NCBI GenBank assembly: GCA_025350385.1
Contig: JANXXZ010000536.1
Coordinates: 1-5,271 of the forward strand
DNA from: Bacteroidales bacterium
GTDB taxonomy: Bacteria; Bacteroidota; Bacteroidia; Bacteroidales; UBA4417
Direction: 5' to 3'
DNA length: 5,271 nt
The position numbers and the translations under genes are program-made. The notes beneath the pieces are model-generated. The model was not told where the DNA came from, ran no database searches, and saw only the letters and a program-made list of their open reading frames with translations. Shown in pieces: positions 4,257 through 5,271 of the stretch (positions are counted from its first letter, which is position 1; every line of letters begins with the position of its first letter).

Positions 4257-5271
4257 TTATTTTGTCAGAACAATTTTGAATTGTTTCACGGCATCTTTAC
4301 TGATGATATTGACCGAATAATAACCTGCAGGTTCATTACCCAGCTCGAAAGTATAGATATTTTCAGCTTTTTCAGGAATCGTAATTTTAGCAACCACTTT
4401 CCCCGTAGCATTGTATACAACGATTTGTTGAACATTCTCGAAACCGCTTGCCGACTCAACAGAAATGCGTGAAGTAGCAGGATTGGGATACACCTGGAAT
4501 TCCGGTTCCGGTATATTCGAAATGCCTTCTGCTTCCTTTGCAGCAGCATATTTATACCTGAGCTTAGTGCTGGTAGTATTGGTTCCGCAGCCGGAAACCG
4601 TAGTAACCAGTTTCACACTACCGGTATATGTGGCTGTCCAGATAATTTTTGCATCATCGCCGCACGCATCATCCGAATAAGCCAGAAATGCATCAGTGGT
4701 CCTGTTACGCAGGGTTAATTCGGAATTGTAGGAAGCGGTTGCACCATCAGCTGAGCAATAAGAGAAATAATAGACTCTGCCAGCCGTTACGCTGAAAACA
4801 GTGAATTCGCCTGCATAGATTGAATTCTGGGTTTTCCAGTTGGTAGTTGGGGTCAGGGTTGAACTTGGGTATTGAGTTGTACTGTTGCATCCCTGGGGAG
4901 CCTGGACGGTTATAGCAACAGAACCTACATTATTTGCTTCATTTCCTTCCGGAACCTGGCCATCGGCATCGGCAACGAAAAGGATGTACCAGGTGCCTGC
5001 ACCTGTTGTGGAAGGAATGGTCAGCACTTTACTGAACAACGCTGAGGCGTTGGCTGCCAGGCTTCCAACAGGATCGGTGGCAAGATAGATATCGCCACCA
5101 TACACGTTATCACCAGATAAATAATACTTAAGGGGAGTTCTATAATTTAATTCATTGTTAATCAGAATAATAACCTTATATTTGTTGTGAAAACATAATG
5201 GATATAAGCAATGCAAAAGCAAATGTACAAAACACGAGGCAAGAAGGGCCTTTTTGATGAGCAATTCAATA
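4257..5271 (-). CDS. C-terminal part of a type IX-secreted protein with partial CARDB domain
   Basis: The frame runs from the right edge to a TAA at 4257. Residue numbers below count from a TTG at 5264; the frame stays open upstream of it to the edge. Residues 47-120 match the second half of a CARDB adhesion-type beta domain: YYLSGDN at 47-53, a TIPSTTGAGTWYI stretch at 82-94, and EGNEANN at 106-112. Residues 126-238 form a beta-rich domain of the kind common in Bacteroidota exported proteins, with cysteines at 126, 170, 201 and 226 and a YSDDACG motif. Residues 257-335 are a type A type IX sorting domain with YPNP (259-262), GYYSVNI (314-320) and a KQFKIVLTK end, predicting export and removal of this tail. 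The first 46 residues are AT-rich in coding, have no domain match and lack a clean signal peptide. There is no ATG-encoded methionine anywhere in the frame. It is therefore probably a fragment, truncated by rearrangement, decay or the contig end. No catalytic domain is visible, and its binding target is unknown. Confidence 0.75.
   Translation of the reverse strand, partial: IELLIKKALLASCFVHLLLHCLYPLCFHNKYKVIILINNELNYRTPLKYYLSGDNVYGGDIYLATDPVGSLAANASALFSKVLTIPSTTGAGTWYILFVADADGQVPEGNEANNVGSVAITVQAPQGCNSTTQYPSSTLTPTTNWKTQNSIYAGEFTVFSVTAGRVYYFSYCSADGATASYNSELTLRNRTTDAFLAYSDDACGDDAKIIWTATYTGSVKLVTTVSGCGTNTTSTKLRYKYAAAKEAEGISNIPEPEFQVYPNPATSRISVESASGFENVQQIVVYNATGKVVAKITIPEKAENIYTFELGNEPAGYYSVNIISKDAVKQFKIVLTK

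Overview
The window looks like chromosomal DNA from a member of the Bacteroidota. Three things point there: a protein ending in a type IX secretion sorting domain (type A, with a YPNP motif), promoter -7 elements that match the Bacteroidota consensus TAnnTTTG rather than a sigma-70 -10 box, and genes without clear Shine-Dalgarno sites. Genus cannot be told from this sequence. No phage, insertion sequence, CRISPR array, tRNA or rRNA was seen.

Layout from left to right. Bases 1-329 hold no convincing gene, but include a GC-richer patch with two small inverted repeats. Bases 330-1453 (minus strand) are a two-gene operon for nicotinamide riboside salvage: a PnuC-type transporter followed, with a 4-base ATGA overlap, by a NadR-type ribosylnicotinamide kinase. 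Bases 1454-1792 are a divergent intergenic region with an outward-facing TAnnTTTG element at each end. Between these lie two different 7-bp tandem arrays of eight units each, separated by a degenerate purine/pyrimidine-biased stretch. Bases 1793-2356 (plus) encode a lipoprotein of unknown function. Bases 2357-2664 are a convergent, AT-rich gap with a long bulged hairpin that may end transcription from both sides. Bases 2665-4032 (minus) encode Mpl, the peptidoglycan-recycling muropeptide ligase. Bases 4033-4256 hold a putative mpl promoter, a small inverted repeat and a strong intrinsic terminator for the next gene. Bases 4257 to the right edge (minus) encode the C-terminal part of a secreted protein: a partial CARDB domain, a cysteine-containing beta domain and a type IX sorting domain. 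It has no credible start codon in the window.

How the genes relate. PnuC and the kinase work as a pair: PnuC admits nicotinamide riboside and the kinase traps it as NMN for NAD synthesis. Mpl salvages cell-wall tripeptide. The lipoprotein and the secreted protein are envelope or exported products with no visible link to either pathway. I found no evidence for a new multi-gene system. The most unusual features are the twin heptamer arrays between the divergent promoters and the start-less secreted-protein reading frame.
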